Below are positions 6,210 through 6,325 of a stretch of 6,325 nucleotides of DNA, piece after piece. The position numbers and the translations under genes are program-made. Under the pieces are notes generated by a model. The model was not told the DNA's origin and did no database searches. It saw only the letters and a program-made list of their open reading frames with translations. The stretch's first letter is position 1, and each line of letters starts with the position of its first letter. The DNA is taken from contig DOHN01000021.1 in NCBI GenBank assembly GCA_003535195.1, forward strand, positions 24,478 to 30,802, in the 5' to 3' direction. Origin of the DNA: Ruminiclostridium sp. (GTDB taxonomy: Bacteria > Bacillota > Clostridia > DSM-8532).

Positions 6210-6257
6210 CTTCGTAATCCTGCTCCACTCATGCACTAAAACATCAATCATGGCGCC
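6210..6257 (+). repeat. Intergenic dispersed repeat, right copy
   Basis: This copy aligns gap-free to 1-48 at 36 of 48 bases and starts 15 bp after the regulator stop codon. Its beginning (CTTCGTAATCCT) is matched 104 bp later by CTCCGCAATCCT at 6314, so the next unit appears to begin at the window edge, suggesting a tandem arrangement. It is non-coding. Confidence 0.75.
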
Positions 6258-6284
6258 TTAGAGTGAATTAAAGTGTGCCCTCGA
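6227..6284. repeat. Imperfect palindrome centred on GGCGCC within the repeat
   Basis: The six-base palindrome GGCGCC at 6252-6257 is flanked by imperfect arms. The right arm (6258-6284) read in reverse complement gives CACACTTTAAT followed by TCACTC, matching 25-40 of the window very closely and the left arm (6227-6251) loosely. The element therefore has dyad symmetry over about 58 bp and could form a cruciform or an RNA hairpin at the end of the operon transcript. Confidence 0.55.
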
Positions 6285-6309
6285 GAAAATCCGTCCAGGA
6301 TTTTACTCG
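6282..6309 (+). terminator. Hairpin downstream of the Crp/Fnr gene, possible operon terminator
   Basis: AAAATCC (6286-6292) pairs perfectly with GGATTTT (6298-6304) around a 5-nt loop. The stem is extended outside by CGAG (6282-6285) with CTCG (6306-6309) across a one-base bulge. It is the most stable simple hairpin after the operon, but no T-run follows (GTAGCTCC comes next), so it may instead be part of the repeat's own folding. Confidence 0.35.
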
Positions 6310-6313
6310 GTAG

Positions 6314-6325
6314 CTCCGCAATCCT
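6314..6325 (+). repeat. Start of another repeat unit, cut by the window edge
   Basis: CTCCGCAATCCT is identical to positions 1-12. The window ends here, so only the first 12 bases of the unit are visible. Confidence 0.7.

Overview
The window looks like an ordinary chromosomal stretch of a Gram-positive, probably anaerobic, low-to-mid GC Firmicute. The evidence is strong GGAGG-type ribosome binding sites, GTG and TTG starts, a lipoprotein signal, and a typical clostridial gene set: a YkvI-type transporter, a short M3 oligoendopeptidase, a YbaK/EbsC protein and a Crp/Fnr regulator with a Cys-x3-Cys-x2-His motif. A Desulfitobacterium-like member of the Peptococcaceae would fit. That placement is inference from gene style, because no search could be run.

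Layout: positions 1-199 are non-coding and hold a repeat element, a second partial copy of it, and a probable promoter. Positions 200-1066 (+) encode a stand-alone FRG-domain protein. It meets a YkvI-family membrane transporter gene (1063-2103, minus) tail to tail, with overlapping stop codons and a perfect 11-bp hairpin just inside the transporter gene. Upstream of the transporter is a clear intrinsic terminator (2182-2210) for the next minus-strand gene, an M3-family zinc oligoendopeptidase (2228-3949). A 227-bp divergent intergenic region (3950-4176) carries signals for both directions, including a good sigma-A-type promoter and a perfect 12-bp palindrome.

From that promoter runs a tight three-gene plus-strand operon: a YbaK/EbsC-type aminoacyl-tRNA deacylase-like protein (4177-4683), a small lipoprotein with two acidic calcium-loop-like motifs (TTG start at 4680, overlapping the previous stop), and a Crp/Fnr-family regulator (5502-6194). 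The operon runs into another copy of the repeat seen at the left edge.

No CRISPR array, transposase, tRNA, rRNA or recognisable riboswitch was seen, and no complete known defence system. The least explained material is the non-coding repeat family at both edges. It has a dyad centred on GGCGCC, a new unit starts about 104 bp after the previous one at the right edge, and an identical 12-mer sits at the first and last bases of the window. Also of interest are the hairpin at the convergent gene junction, the operator-like palindrome before the three-gene operon, and the operon's unusual combination of genes.
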